Shown: positions 38,268 through 48,180, counted from the first letter of the stretch. The stretch is DNA of 64,000 nucleotides from JAGVSZ01 sp019137045 (GCA_046347635.1 JAXMFT010000014.1:62001-126000); one strand, 5' to 3'. Program-made: numbers and translations. The notes: generated by a model not told the origin, from the letters alone.

Positions 38268-39833
38268 ATGCGAGTGGGGATCGTATCGGTGTTCGTCGAC
38301 TATCACCGGCGCGGGAGAAAGAATCCTCACTCCCTCCAGCCGCAGGTCGGCCCCCTGATCGCGGGGCTCCTGCCGCGCGGGATCGAGATCGAGATCGTCA
38401 ACGAGACCTCGCACGAGCTCGACTGGCGGCGCGACTACGACCTCCTCTTCATCTCCGCGCTCCACTCGGACATGGATCGCGCGCGGCAGGTCTCGCACTA
38501 CTGGCGCCGCCGGGGCGCGAAGACCGTGATCGGCGGATCCTTCGCGAGCACCTACCCCGAGCTGTGCGAGCCGTGGTTCGACGCGGTGGTCGTCGGCGAC
38601 CCGGAAGGCACGGTCCCGCGCGTGTACGCGGATTTCTGCGCGAACAGGCTCCAGCGGCGCTACGTCTCCCCGCCCTACTGCGCCGACCGGGTGGCGACGC
38701 CGCGCTTCGACCTCTTCCCGGGCAAGCACCACCAGGCGCTGTGCTTCGAGGCGACCCGCGGGTGCCCGTTCACCTGCGAGTTCTGCGTGCTGACCGGGCT
38801 CGGCACGCGGCACCACACCCGACCGGTGGCGGCGGTGCTGCGCGACCTCCTCGCCGGCCAGCGCATGCTCGCCGGCCGGGTCCCCGCCTACAAGCGGCGG
38901 CTCGTCGGCTTCTGCGACAACAACATCGGCGGCGACCTCGCCTACCTGCGTGCGCTCTGCGCGGCGCTCGAGCCGCTCCGGATCCAGTGGTACGGCGCGG
39001 CCACGTTCAACGTCATCGCCAACCCGGAGCTCGTCCGCACGATGTCGCGCTCCGGTTGCCGCGGCCTGTTCGTCGGGCTGGAGAGCTTCAATCCCGCCGC
39101 GCTCGCCGACATGCGCAAGCACCAGAACGTGGTTTCGAAGATCCGCGCCGCGCTGGACCAGTGCCGCCGGCACGGCATCCTGATCGTCGCCGGGCTCATG
39201 GTGAGCCCGACGCTCGATTCCCCCGACGACATCCGGCGCATCCCCGGGCACCTCGACCAGTGCGGGCTGCGCGTCCCGACGTTCCTCGCCTTCGAGTCGC
39301 CGATTCCCGGGACGCCGCACTTCCACCGCCTCGCGGCCGAGCAGCATCCCCCGGCATTCATGCCCGACGTGCTGCTGCGGGACCTGGCCGGGTACACGCT
39401 GGCCGTGCGCCCCAGGAAGTGCTCGCCGGAGGCGTTCGTGGCCGCGTACAGGGAGGTCACGCGCGAGGTCTTCGCGCTGCGGCGGCGCCTGGCGAAGATC
39501 GCCCACGACGTCCCGCAGTACCTCGCGCGCGGCTACTGGCTGCCGGCGCTGATCGGGGCCGGGGACCTGCTGACGACGCAGGCCGGCGCGTACGACGCCC
39601 CCGACCGCACCTACATCGCCGGCACCGACCGCGCGCCGCCGGAGTCCGTGCCGTTCACGGACGCCGACTTCGACTCCGAGGCCGGGCGCCGCGCGGTGCT
39701 CGAACCCTGGCGCGTGACCGACGGGCGCGGCGCCCTCCTGCCCGAGTGGCGCGGCGCGCGGCGCGTGTTCGCGCCGCGGCGCGCCGCGGCGCGCCGGACG
39801 GCCGGCGTCGCGGAGCCGGCGGCCCTGGAATGA
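38268..39833 (+). CDS. B12-binding-domain radical SAM protein
   Basis: Encodes 521 residues. The N-terminal Rossmann-like domain (MRVGIVSVFVDYHRRGRKNP) carries no DxHxxG motif, so cobalamin need not bind. RGCPFTCEFCV holds the 4Fe-4S cysteines C166, C170 and C173. GFCDNNIGGDLAYLRALCAA and GLFVGLESFNPAALADMRKH are the rest of the radical SAM barrel. The end (DVPQYLARGYWLPALIGAGD) lacks a recognised auxiliary domain. Substrate unknown; no clear operon partner. Confidence 0.9.
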   Translation: MRVGIVSVFVDYHRRGRKNPHSLQPQVGPLIAGLLPRGIEIEIVNETSHELDWRRDYDLLFISALHSDMDRARQVSHYWRRRGAKTVIGGSFASTYPELCEPWFDAVVVGDPEGTVPRVYADFCANRLQRRYVSPPYCADRVATPRFDLFPGKHHQALCFEATRGCPFTCEFCVLTGLGTRHHTRPVAAVLRDLLAGQRMLAGRVPAYKRRLVGFCDNNIGGDLAYLRALCAALEPLRIQWYGAATFNVIANPELVRTMSRSGCRGLFVGLESFNPAALADMRKHQNVVSKIRAALDQCRRHGILIVAGLMVSPTLDSPDDIRRIPGHLDQCGLRVPTFLAFESPIPGTPHFHRLAAEQHPPAFMPDVLLRDLAGYTLAVRPRKCSPEAFVAAYREVTREVFALRRRLAKIAHDVPQYLARGYWLPALIGAGDLLTTQAGAYDAPDRTYIAGTDRAPPESVPFTDADFDSEAGRRAVLEPWRVTDGRGALLPEWRGARRVFAPRRAAARRTAGVAEPAALE

Positions 39834-39840
39834 CCCGCGC

Positions 39841-41670
39841 ATGAAGCGCTCCGCGCCGCGCGCCGCGCCGCGGCCGGACCTCGGGGGTCCGGACCTCGCC
39901 GAGCGCGTGCGCGCCGAGCAGATCCGCATGGTGTACCTGCACTCGCCGACGACCACCGGCGGATCGCTCGTGGCGGGCGCGTTCCTGATCGCGGTCATGT
40001 GGAGCGCGGTGCCGCACGCGGTCCTCCTCGCCTGGGGCGCGGCCCTGGCCGTCCACCAGGGTTTCCGCATCGTCAGCTATCGCCGCTATCTCGCCGCCAA
40101 CCCGGGCCCCGCGGCCTCGCGCCACTGGGGCCGCCTGTACATCCTCGCCACGACGGTCGCCGGCTGCATCTGGGGCAGCGCGGGGCTGCTCTTCTACGTC
40201 CCCGATTCGACGATCTCGCTCGTCTACCTCTGCCTCGTGCTCTTCGGCGTCGCCTCGCTCACCATTCCGACGCTCTCGCTGTTCGCGCCCGCGTTCTACC
40301 CGCTGGTGGTGCTCGTGCTCGCGCCGTTCATCATGCGCTCGCTCTCGAGCGGCCACGTGGAGCAGGTGGCGCTGGCCGTCCCGCTGATCATCGCGCTCGT
40401 CCTCGCGATCACCTTCGGCCGCCGGATCAACCGCCTGATCGACGAGTCGATCCGGCGCGGGTTCGAGAACCAGGCGCTCAGCGAGATCGCCGAGCGCGCG
40501 CGGTTCGAGGCGGAGCGCTCGAGCCGCGCGAAGTCGCAGTTCCTGGCGACGATGAGCCACGAGCTGCGCACCCCGCTCAACGCGATCATCGGGTACTCGG
40601 AGCTCATGACGCGGCACCCGGCGCGCTTCGCGACCGCCGCCGCCAAGGATCCGCTCGAGCGCATCCTGCGGGCGGGACGCCATCTCCTCAACCTCATCAA
40701 CGACCTCCTGGACATGGCGAAGATCGAGGCCGGAAAGACGACTTTCCGCTACGAGGACGTGGACGTCGTGGTGCTCGTGCGCGACGCGGTGGAGACCACG
40801 CGCTCGCTCGCCGACCAGACCGGGAACGCGGTGAACGTGCACGCGCCGCCCGAACTGCCGCTGCTGCGCACCGACCCGAAGCGGCTGACCCAGGTCGTGC
40901 TGAACCTCCTCTCCAACGCCTGCAAGTTCACCGACCACGGACGCGTGGACATCACGCTTGCGCGGGTCGCCGCCGGCGGGGACGGGTGGGTGGAGATCGC
41001 CGTCGCGGACACCGGCATCGGCATCAGCGCGGCGCGGCTGGAGCGGCTGTTCGAGGACTTTTCCCAGGGCGACGAGGCGGAGAACCGCCGGCACGGCGGG
41101 ACCGGTCTCGGCCTCGCGATCAGCCGCCGCATCTGCCGCGCGATGGGCGGCGACCTGACCGTCGTCAGCGAGCCGGGCAGGGGCTCGACCTTCACCGCGC
41201 GGCTGCCCGAGCGCCCGCCGCCGGAGACCGGCGCCCCGGAGCCCGACCGCACTTCGTCCGCGGCGCGGATGAAGCTGCCGGGCCCGACCTCCGGCGTCGT
41301 GCTCGTCATCGACGACGACACGGCTTCGCGCGAGCTCACCGTCGAGCGCCTCGCCCGCCACGGTTACGCCACGGCAACCGCGGCGGACGGCCTGGAAGGG
41401 TTGCGACGCGCGCGCGAGCTCGTTCCCGCCGCGATCACGCTCGACATCGTCATGCCCGGCTACAGCGGCTGGTCGGTGCTGGCGGCCCTCAAGGCCGATG
41501 CGGAGCTCTGCGTCGTCCCGGTGATCGTCGTCGCAGCGCTCGGCGCGGAGTTGAACAAGGGCTTCGCGCTCGGCGCGGCCGCGTGCCTCGCGAAGCCGGC
41601 GGACCTCGATCGCCTCGTGAGCACGCTCGATCACCTGACCGGGCGCGGCGAGACGCGGCCGGCCGCCTGA
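39841..41670 (+). CDS. membrane hybrid histidine kinase
   Basis: Encodes 609 residues. Six hydrophobic segments in residues 40-195 form a sensor of unknown stimulus. The H box FLATMSHELRTPLNAIIGYS has His240; NLLSNACKFT, DTGIGIS and GGTGLGLAIS form the ATP lid. A C-terminal receiver follows (VLVIDDDTASRELTVERLAR, then ITLDIVMPGYSG with the Asp near 535). The downstream response regulator starts 17 bases later. Confidence 0.93.
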   Translation: MKRSAPRAAPRPDLGGPDLAERVRAEQIRMVYLHSPTTTGGSLVAGAFLIAVMWSAVPHAVLLAWGAALAVHQGFRIVSYRRYLAANPGPAASRHWGRLYILATTVAGCIWGSAGLLFYVPDSTISLVYLCLVLFGVASLTIPTLSLFAPAFYPLVVLVLAPFIMRSLSSGHVEQVALAVPLIIALVLAITFGRRINRLIDESIRRGFENQALSEIAERARFEAERSSRAKSQFLATMSHELRTPLNAIIGYSELMTRHPARFATAAAKDPLERILRAGRHLLNLINDLLDMAKIEAGKTTFRYEDVDVVVLVRDAVETTRSLADQTGNAVNVHAPPELPLLRTDPKRLTQVVLNLLSNACKFTDHGRVDITLARVAAGGDGWVEIAVADTGIGISAARLERLFEDFSQGDEAENRRHGGTGLGLAISRRICRAMGGDLTVVSEPGRGSTFTARLPERPPPETGAPEPDRTSSAARMKLPGPTSGVVLVIDDDTASRELTVERLARHGYATATAADGLEGLRRARELVPAAITLDIVMPGYSGWSVLAALKADAELCVVPVIVVAALGAELNKGFALGAAACLAKPADLDRLVSTLDHLTGRGETRPAA

Positions 41671-41687
41671 CCGTGGAACCTGCGCCG

Positions 41688-42056
41688 ATGGCCCGGATCC
41701 TGTACGTCGAGGACAACGAGGACAACGCCGCGATGCTGCGGACTTGGCTCGAGCTCGAGGGCGACCTCGAGGTCCTCGTCGCCGCGACCGGCCCGCAGGG
41801 CGTCGAGTTCGCCGCACGCGAGGCGCCCGACCTGGTGCTGATGGACCTCTACCTTCCGGGAATGGACGGATTCGAGGCGGCACGCCAGATCAAGGCCGCC
41901 CCGGCGTCGCGCGGCATTCCGATCATCGCCCTGTCCGCGCACGCGCGCGACGACGACCGGCTGCAGGCGCTCGCGGCCGGCTGCGACGAGTTCGAGACCA
42001 AGCCGATCGCCTTCGACCGGCTGATCGCGAAGATCCGCAGCCTGCTCGCGGCGTGA
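41688..42056 (+). CDS. single-domain response regulator
   Basis: Encodes 122 residues: MARILYVEDNEDNAAMLRTW, PDLVLMDLYLPGMDGFEAAR (phospho-acceptor Asp) and DEFETKPIAFDRLIAKI (Lys of the receiver). No output domain, like DivK/CheY types. Likely a partner of the hybrid kinase. GTG 41673 in frame is an alternative start. Confidence 0.92.
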   Translation: MARILYVEDNEDNAAMLRTWLELEGDLEVLVAATGPQGVEFAAREAPDLVLMDLYLPGMDGFEAARQIKAAPASRGIPIIALSAHARDDDRLQALAAGCDEFETKPIAFDRLIAKIRSLLAA

Positions 42057-42082
42057 GCCGTCCCTCCCGCGCGCCCCGGCCT

Positions 42083-43219
42083 TCACCCGCCGCCGGTCAG
42101 CCGGAACGCCTCCACCGGGTCGCGAAAGCCCTTGAGCGCGAGCGGCCCCATCGGCTCCAGGCGGAACGACGCCGGCAGCGCCGCCGCCGCCCGCGCGCTC
42201 GCGATGATCTCCCCGCCGCGCGCCTCGGCGCAGAGCCGCGAGGCGAGGTTGGCGACCGTTCCGACCACCGCGTAGTCGTAGCGGTCGCTGAACCCGACCG
42301 CGCCGAGGGTCGCGTAGCCGTACGCGAGCCCCGAGCCCACCTCCAGCCCGAAGCCCTCGCGCCGCCAGCGCTCGAGCGGCTCGCGGCAGGCCGCGAACAC
42401 CGCGAGCGCGAACCGCGCCGCCTGCACGCTCGGCTCCGGCACCGGCTCCGGGTCGTTGAAGAACACCATCGCGCCGTCGCCCACGAAGCGCTCGATCGTG
42501 CCCGAGAAGCGCTGCGACTCGGTCCCGACCGCGTGGTGGAACTCGCGCAGCACGCGCAGCACGTCCTCCGGCTCGCAGCGCTCCGAGAACGCGGTGAAGC
42601 CGCGCAGGTCGAAGAACACCACCGCGATCTCGCGGCGGTGCGAAGCGAGGATCGAGTCCGCGCCGTCGAGCGCCACGCGCGCGGCGACCTGCGGCGCGAG
42701 GAAGCGCTTCAGCTTCGACAGCCGCTCGACCTCGGCGACCTTGTCCGCGACGCGCCGCTCCAGGTCCTCGTTCAGCGCCTTCAGCTCCGCGGCCTGCGCC
42801 TGCACCCGGTCGAACAGCTGCTTGACCCGCACCAGCGAGCGCACGCGGGCGAGCAGCTCGCTGCCGTTGACCGGCTTGCCCAGGAAGTCGTCGGCCCCCG
42901 CCTCCAGGCCGTTCACGCGCTCGGTGTCCGGATCGAGCGCGGTCACGAGGACGACCGGCAGCGCCGCGAAGCGCGGCTCGGCGCGCAGCCGGCGCAGGAC
43001 GTCGAGCCCCGACAGCCCGGGCATCACCACGTCGAGCAGGACGAGGTCGGGCGCGGCGCGCGCGATCGAATCCAGCGCGGCCTGCCCGCTCGACGCCGTC
43101 TCGATCGCGTATCCCTCGAGGGTGAGCAGGTCGGCGAGCAGCTGGACGTTGTCCGGCTGGTCGTCGACCACCAGGATGCGTGCGCCGTCGGCGGGTGGGG
43201 TCGAAGCGTCAGGGCGCAT
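42083..43219 (-). CDS. receiver-class III adenylate/guanylate cyclase
   Basis: Encodes 378 residues. The receiver domain (RILVVDDQPDNVQLLADLLT, PDLVLLDVVMPGLSG, GKPVNGSELLARVRSLV) leads through a coiled coil (LKALNEDLERRVADKVAEVE) to a cyclase domain with EIAVVFFDLRGFTAFSERCE (metal Asp), ERFVGDGAMVFFNDP and YDYAVVGTVANLASRLC (catalytic Asn and Arg). Phosphorylation probably tunes cAMP production. Convergent with the kinase pair; the start overlaps the end of the neighbouring MBL gene. Confidence 0.92.
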   Translation of the reverse strand: MRPDASTPPADGARILVVDDQPDNVQLLADLLTLEGYAIETASSGQAALDSIARAAPDLVLLDVVMPGLSGLDVLRRLRAEPRFAALPVVLVTALDPDTERVNGLEAGADDFLGKPVNGSELLARVRSLVRVKQLFDRVQAQAAELKALNEDLERRVADKVAEVERLSKLKRFLAPQVAARVALDGADSILASHRREIAVVFFDLRGFTAFSERCEPEDVLRVLREFHHAVGTESQRFSGTIERFVGDGAMVFFNDPEPVPEPSVQAARFALAVFAACREPLERWRREGFGLEVGSGLAYGYATLGAVGFSDRYDYAVVGTVANLASRLCAEARGGEIIASARAAAALPASFRLEPMGPLALKGFRDPVEAFRLTGGG

Positions 43220-44312
43220 AGCGCAGCCAGGCGCCGGGGGCCGGCATCGTGACGCGGGCGTCCCGCGCGCCCGGCTTCAGGCGCGCGAGGAAATCGGCGA
43301 CGTCGGTGTTCGCTACCACGCGCAGCTCGCGCGCATCGTCCGGGAGCGGCGCGAAGAAGTCCTCCCAGTGCACGAGCACGACGGACCGGGGCTTGATCCG
43401 TTCGATCAGCGCCTCGGGATAGTTCTTCACCTGATTGAAGCCGGGCACGCAGAGGATCGCCACGTCCACGCGCCGCTCGTCGGGCGTGCCCCGGAAGAGC
43501 GGCGGGAACCCCAGCGGCGGAGTGCTCGCCGCGTCCTGGTAGTGGACGCGGAACTCGACCGTCTTGCCGTCGGCGGCGAGGAAGTCGATGAGGTAGGCGA
43601 GCGTCGACCTTCGCGCCAGCCCCAGGCCGGACCGGCAGCGCCGGCAGCGGCTCGCGATAGTGCCCTCGAGAACTTGATGCCCCCGAAGATTGGCGCGTGC
43701 TCGGACTTGAGCGCCATGAAGCGCACGCGGCCCGCCGGCGTGCCACGCGCCGGCGGCTCCGGCTGCCCGCCTCGGCGCCGACCACGCGACGGCCTCGACC
43801 GAGACCAGGTCCGCAGGCCCAGGGTCTTGTCGCCGAGGAGCGTATTGCGCATCGTGTCGCTGCCGTAGATCTTCGCGTTCGGAAGGAAGTGCTGCTTGAC
43901 GTACGGCGTCCATCAGGTGATCGTAATGGGCGTGGCCCACCAGGACGGCCGGACCCCCGCGAGGAGCGGCGCGTCCTGCGGCCCGAGGAACCGCCCGATC
44001 TGGTCGGGTCCGGCTCGATCGGCCCGAAAGCCACGCGCAGGATCGACGGGTTGAGAAGAACGGCGCCGTGAGCACGGCGTCTTCCGCGCGCTTCAGCAGC
44101 ACCCCGCCGGCGCCCAGGTACCGGATCTGCAGCGTCGTGGCGTGCGCGGGGTCGCGCGACGGGACCGGCGTGGTGCCGGGGTCCACCGTCAGGCCCGCAA
44201 TCGAACCGCTGCAGCCGGAAAGGCCGATCAGGACGGCGCAGGCGGCGGCCCCGGCCAGGGCGCGCCGTCCAATGCGCGCCGCTTGCTTCCGGGTGTGCCG
44301 TCCGCGCTCCAC
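43209..44312 (-). pseudogene. MBL-fold lipoprotein, multiply frameshifted
   Basis: The ends are clear. A GTG start and lipobox (AGAAACAVLIGLSGC) with RYLGAGGVLLKRAEDAVLTA open the gene, and TLAYLIDFLAADGKTVEFRV to ALIERIKPRSVVLVHWEDFF and MPAPGAWLRYAP close it. Between 43600 and 44030 the pieces VAFGPIEPDP, VLVGHAHYDHLMDAV (metal motif HAHYDH), GSDTMRNTLLGDKTLGLR and RFMALKSEHAPIFGGIKF lie in different frames. At least four indels are packed in that stretch. The rest is intact, so local misassembly is possible. Confidence 0.75.
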
Positions 44313-44365
44313 GCGGACTAGCTTGCCATCAAGCCCGAGGTTGCGCAAAGCCCTCCCGGCCCCGC

Positions 44366-45127
44366 TCACGAGACGGCGAGCGCGTCGGCCTTCAGGTCGG
44401 TGACGAAGCCGTGCGCGGGCGAGTGCGCGAGCAGCAGCTCGACGCGGGCATCGAGCGCGGCCTGCTGCGGCGTGACGCCGCACGCCCAGAACACGGCGAC
44501 GAGCCCGTCGGGCACGCGCTCGACCGGCGGTCCGAACAACGGGTGCGCGAGATCCGCGCCGATCGCCGCCGGGTCGCCGATGTGGATCGGCGCGCCGTGG
44601 TTCTGCGGGAAGCGGCTCGACACCTGGGTCGCGACGATCGCCTGGTGCGGCGTCAGCCAGCGCATCGTCACGATCAGGTCCCCGCGGAAGCGGCCCGCGG
44701 GCACGGTCGGGAGCGTCGAGCGCACCACCCAGCGGTGCTTGTCGGTCGGCACGCCGGCGCGCTCGAGCGCGTCGTCGAACGTGATCCCCGAGCCGATCAG
44801 GAACGCCACCAGATCGGGCCGCCACAACGCGCGGAGATCGGTGACGTCGGGCAGGCGCGCTCCGCTCCGGTACACGGCGTACCGCGGGAGGTCGGTGCGC
44901 AGGTCCGCGCCGGGCGCGAGGCGCTTCGGCTCGGGGTCGCCCGGGTCGCAGACCTCGAGCACCGGGCAGGCCTTGTGGTTGCGCTGGCAGTACAGCAGGA
45001 AGTCGAATGCGTCCGCCTGCGGGACGACGGCCAGGTTGCACTGCACGTACCCGGGCGCGAGCCCGCGCGTGCTGCCGGCGTGGCGCTTTTCGCGGATCGC
45101 GAGCCGCGCGGCCTGCGCCTCAGTCAA
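44366..45127 (-). CDS. DUF1445 putative hydro-lyase (D-glutamate-cyclase-like)
   Basis: Encodes 253 residues from a TTG overlapping the upstream stop by 8 bases. GLAPGYVQCNLAVVPQADAF, DFLLYCQRNHKACPVLEVCD, LVAFLIGSGITFDDALERAG, then PQNHGAPIHIGDPAAIGA and LVAVFWACGVTPQQAALDAR are the conserved blocks of DUF1445. Characterised relatives convert D-glutamate to 5-oxo-D-proline. Last intact gene of the TAXI-TRAP operon. Confidence 0.9.
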   Translation of the reverse strand: MTEAQAARLAIREKRHAGSTRGLAPGYVQCNLAVVPQADAFDFLLYCQRNHKACPVLEVCDPGDPEPKRLAPGADLRTDLPRYAVYRSGARLPDVTDLRALWRPDLVAFLIGSGITFDDALERAGVPTDKHRWVVRSTLPTVPAGRFRGDLIVTMRWLTPHQAIVATQVSSRFPQNHGAPIHIGDPAAIGADLAHPLFGPPVERVPDGLVAVFWACGVTPQQAALDARVELLLAHSPAHGFVTDLKADALAVS

Positions 45128-46220
45128 GGCGGACCTCGTAGAGCTGCGCGTGCCCGCTCGCGTCCGAGGTGTAGAGCACGCGCTTCCCGTCCGGCGACGG
45201 CCGCGGATGCGGGTGCGTGTGCTGCGGCGCATAGACCTCGCGCGGCCCGTCGTTGTACGGGAACGGGCCACCCCAGTGGGCGCCGACCGAGCTCGCGCGC
45301 GGGAGGCACAGGCGCTCCGCCTCGCCCTCGCCCACGGCCGGGAAGCGATGGAGCCCGATGTCGGGGAAGTTCGTGTCGCAGGCGAACCACGTCCCGGTGT
45401 CGTCCGGGTGCGCGTGCCACGCGGGGAAGCGCGTGATCCAGCGCAGGCGGCCGGAGTCGACGTGCACGGCGCGCACGCCGTGCGGCCAGTCGACGAAGGC
45501 GAGCTCGCGCCGGCCGCGGAGCCAGCTCTCGTGCGTGAGCCACTGGTCGCGGCGCTCGCGCTGCCACAGCCGCCGGTTGCCGCTGCCGTCCCGGTGCACG
45601 AGCCACAGGCGATCGGTCAGCGGTCCGGCGTAGAAGAGGAGGTCCGGGTCGTCGGGGCAGAACTGCGGATGCCCGATCGTGTCGCGCTCCAGGATCACGC
45701 GCGCCGCGCCGCTCGCGGCGTCGATCACGACGAAACGCGAAACCTTCCCCACCTTCACCGGCACCGCCCACCAGCGGTCGTCGCGCGACAGCGTCGTGGT
45801 GCCCATCGCGGCGCCGACCATGCCCCGCTCGCGCATCTCCGCGTCGCCGAAATCCGCGAGCCGTTCTTCGGCCAGCGTCTCCAGGTCGAGCCGCCAGGCG
45901 CCGGTGCCGGCGACGAAGAACACGTGCCGCCCGTCGTGCGACGGGTGCAGCGACCACTCGGCGAGGTCGTCCCGGTCGGTGAGCTGCACGAGCCGCCCGC
46001 CCGCCTGCTCCTCGGCGAAGAGCTGCGGCCGGCCGCTCCGGTGCGACACGAACACGAGCCGCCGCATCGCCTCGTCGTACGGCGGCACGAAGAAGAAGGG
46101 ATGATGATGAATCGACGGGTGCGCGGTGACCTGGCGGATGCGCGCGCCGGTCGCCTCGTCGCGCAGCCAGCGCGCCTCGGACGGCGAGACCCGGCCCTTG
46201 CCGGCGCCGGCGCGGTTCAT
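45120..46220 (-). CDS. oligogalacturonate-lyase-like beta-propeller protein
   Basis: Encodes 366 residues. IRQVTAHPSIHHHPFFFVPP opens with the His-rich start typical of oligogalacturonide lyase (PF14583). WD40/TolB-like blades follow: AMRRLVFVSHRSGRPQLFAE, HPSHDGRHVFFVAG, TIGHPQFCPDDPDLLFYAGP and HPHPRPSPDGKRVLYTSDAS. In the family histidines bind a metal and release 4-deoxy-5-keto-uronate. The ATG overlaps the permease stop (ATGA). Confidence 0.8.
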   Translation of the reverse strand: MNRAGAGKGRVSPSEARWLRDEATGARIRQVTAHPSIHHHPFFFVPPYDEAMRRLVFVSHRSGRPQLFAEEQAGGRLVQLTDRDDLAEWSLHPSHDGRHVFFVAGTGAWRLDLETLAEERLADFGDAEMRERGMVGAAMGTTTLSRDDRWWAVPVKVGKVSRFVVIDAASGAARVILERDTIGHPQFCPDDPDLLFYAGPLTDRLWLVHRDGSGNRRLWQRERRDQWLTHESWLRGRRELAFVDWPHGVRAVHVDSGRLRWITRFPAWHAHPDDTGTWFACDTNFPDIGLHRFPAVGEGEAERLCLPRASSVGAHWGGPFPYNDGPREVYAPQHTHPHPRPSPDGKRVLYTSDASGHAQLYEVRLD

Positions 46221-48151
46221 CCGGCCGCCCGGCGGCCGCGCGGGCGCAGCCACAGCACCCAGCCGGTCAGCGCGAAGAACCCGGCGCAGCCCGCCCACCA
46301 TGCGGGATGGCCCGTGGGCGCGAAGATGATGAGGAGCGCGACCGCGCAGAAGGCGAGCCGCTCGGGCCAGCTCATCGGCATCGTGAAGTAGCCCTCGAGG
46401 AACACCGCCCACGCGAAGGTCGCCGCCATCATCGAGACGAACGCGAGCGCGATCCAGCCGGCCGGGCCGCTCCAGAGCAGCGCGGGGTCGAACGCGAACG
46501 CGAACGGGATGAGGAACAGGACGAGCGACAGCTTGAAGGCGATCCACCCGGTCTTCATCGCATCGGCCCTGGCGAGGCCCGCCGCGGCGTACGAGGCGAG
46601 CGCCACCGGCGGGGTGATCATGGAGAGCACGCAGTAGTACATGACGAAGAAGTGCGCGGCGAGCACGTCGATGCCGAGGTGCGTCAGCGCCGGCACGAAC
46701 AGGATCGCGCCGATGATGTAGGCCGCCACCGTCGGCAGCCCCATGCCCATGATGATGCAGCCGACGATGATCATCAGCATCGCCCCGACCAGCGTGCCGC
46801 CCGAGAGCGCGATCAGCTGGGTCGAGAACTTGAGCGCGAGGTTGGACTGGATCGCCACCGCGATGATGATGCCGATCGCCACGATCGGTACCGCGACCTG
46901 CGCGGCCTGCTTCGCGACCTCCTCGATCATGTCCACCCAGCCGCGCAGGCCCAGGCGCGATTCGCGCCGCAGGTAGCAGATCGCGAGCGCCGCGAGCGAG
47001 GCCGCCATCGCCGCGGTGATCGCCGAGTAGTCGGAGGCGAGGATCGCGATCAGCAGCACCGGCGGCAGGAAGAGATAGCTGCGCGGCGCGATCGGCTTCG
47101 CCCCGGCGAGGTCCCGCGCGCGGAGCGTGCCGATGCCGCGGCGCTTCGCCTTCAGGTGCACGATCATGTAGAGGGCGAAGTAGTACGCCACCGCCGGAAT
47201 GACCCCGGCGAGCGCGATGCGCGCGTACGGCGTGGCGAGCAGCTCCGCCATCACGAACGCCGCGATCCCCATCACCGGCGGCATGAGCTGGCCGCCGGTC
47301 GAGGCGGTCGCCTCGTGCGCCGCGGCCTCCTCCGGCGAGTAGCCGGTGCGCTTCATCAGCGGGATGGTGAAGATGCCGGTGGCGACCACGTTCGCCACCG
47401 CGCTCCCGCTGATGGTGCCGAACATCGCGCTCGAGACGATCTCCGCCTTCGCCGCGCCGCCGGCGCGCCGGCCGACCAGGCGCAGGGCCGAGTCGATGAA
47501 GAGCTGCCCGCCGCCGGTCGCCGAGTAGACCACGCCGAAGAGGATGAAGTACCAGACGAAGTTCACCGAGGTCTCGGTGGTGACGCCGAGGATCCCGTGC
47601 GTCGCCATGGTCATGATCTCGATGAAGGTGGGATAGGCGAAGCCCTGGAACGCGAGCCAGCCGGGAAACCAGCGGCCGAGGAATCCGTACGCGACGAACG
47701 CGGCGATGACCCACAGCAGGCTCCAGCCCACCACGCGGCGCACGCACTCGAGGATGAGCAGCAGCACGAGGGTGCCGAAGAAGAGATCGCGCGGCAGGAT
47801 GGCGTCCACCTCTTCCATGCGCGCGTAGAGGCGCTCGAAGTCGGCGAGGTAGTAGCCGAGCACGACCGCGGTGCCGGCGAGCAGCAGCCAGTCGAGCGCG
47901 GCGCGCCAGCGCTCGCCCTCTCCCCGGCGCAGCGGCCACCACAGGAAGACGGTGGCGAGCGCGAGGCAGATGTGCGTCGGCCGCGCGATCTGGAGCGGCA
48001 GCGGGTTCCACAGGAGGTAGAGCTGGAAGGCGAGCCACGCGGCCGCGACCAGCCAGCGCGGGCCGAGCACGCGCCGCAGCAGCGGGGCGTCGGACGCCGA
48101 CGGCGCCGCCGCCGCGACGCCGTCGGTCGGCAGGTTCGCGTCCGGGGTCAC
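46217..48151 (-). CDS. TAXI-type TRAP transporter fused permease
   Basis: Encodes 644 residues from GTG 48151 with about 16-18 helices. FGTISGSAVANVVATGIFTI, PLMKRTGYSPEEAAAHEATA, STGGQLMPPVMGIAAFVMAE and GCIIMGMGLPTVAAYIIGAI are the DctM hallmarks. The N-terminal 200 residues are the fused DctQ-like part. Imports an organic acid with sodium or protons. Its receptor gene lies 29 bases upstream. Confidence 0.94.
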   Translation of the reverse strand: MTPDANLPTDGVAAAAPSASDAPLLRRVLGPRWLVAAAWLAFQLYLLWNPLPLQIARPTHICLALATVFLWWPLRRGEGERWRAALDWLLLAGTAVVLGYYLADFERLYARMEEVDAILPRDLFFGTLVLLLILECVRRVVGWSLLWVIAAFVAYGFLGRWFPGWLAFQGFAYPTFIEIMTMATHGILGVTTETSVNFVWYFILFGVVYSATGGGQLFIDSALRLVGRRAGGAAKAEIVSSAMFGTISGSAVANVVATGIFTIPLMKRTGYSPEEAAAHEATASTGGQLMPPVMGIAAFVMAELLATPYARIALAGVIPAVAYYFALYMIVHLKAKRRGIGTLRARDLAGAKPIAPRSYLFLPPVLLIAILASDYSAITAAMAASLAALAICYLRRESRLGLRGWVDMIEEVAKQAAQVAVPIVAIGIIIAVAIQSNLALKFSTQLIALSGGTLVGAMLMIIVGCIIMGMGLPTVAAYIIGAILFVPALTHLGIDVLAAHFFVMYYCVLSMITPPVALASYAAAGLARADAMKTGWIAFKLSLVLFLIPFAFAFDPALLWSGPAGWIALAFVSMMAATFAWAVFLEGYFTMPMSWPERLAFCAVALLIIFAPTGHPAWWAGCAGFFALTGWVLWLRPRGRRAAG

Positions 48152-48180
48152 GCCGTGCGCCGCGCCCGTCCCGGCGCCCG

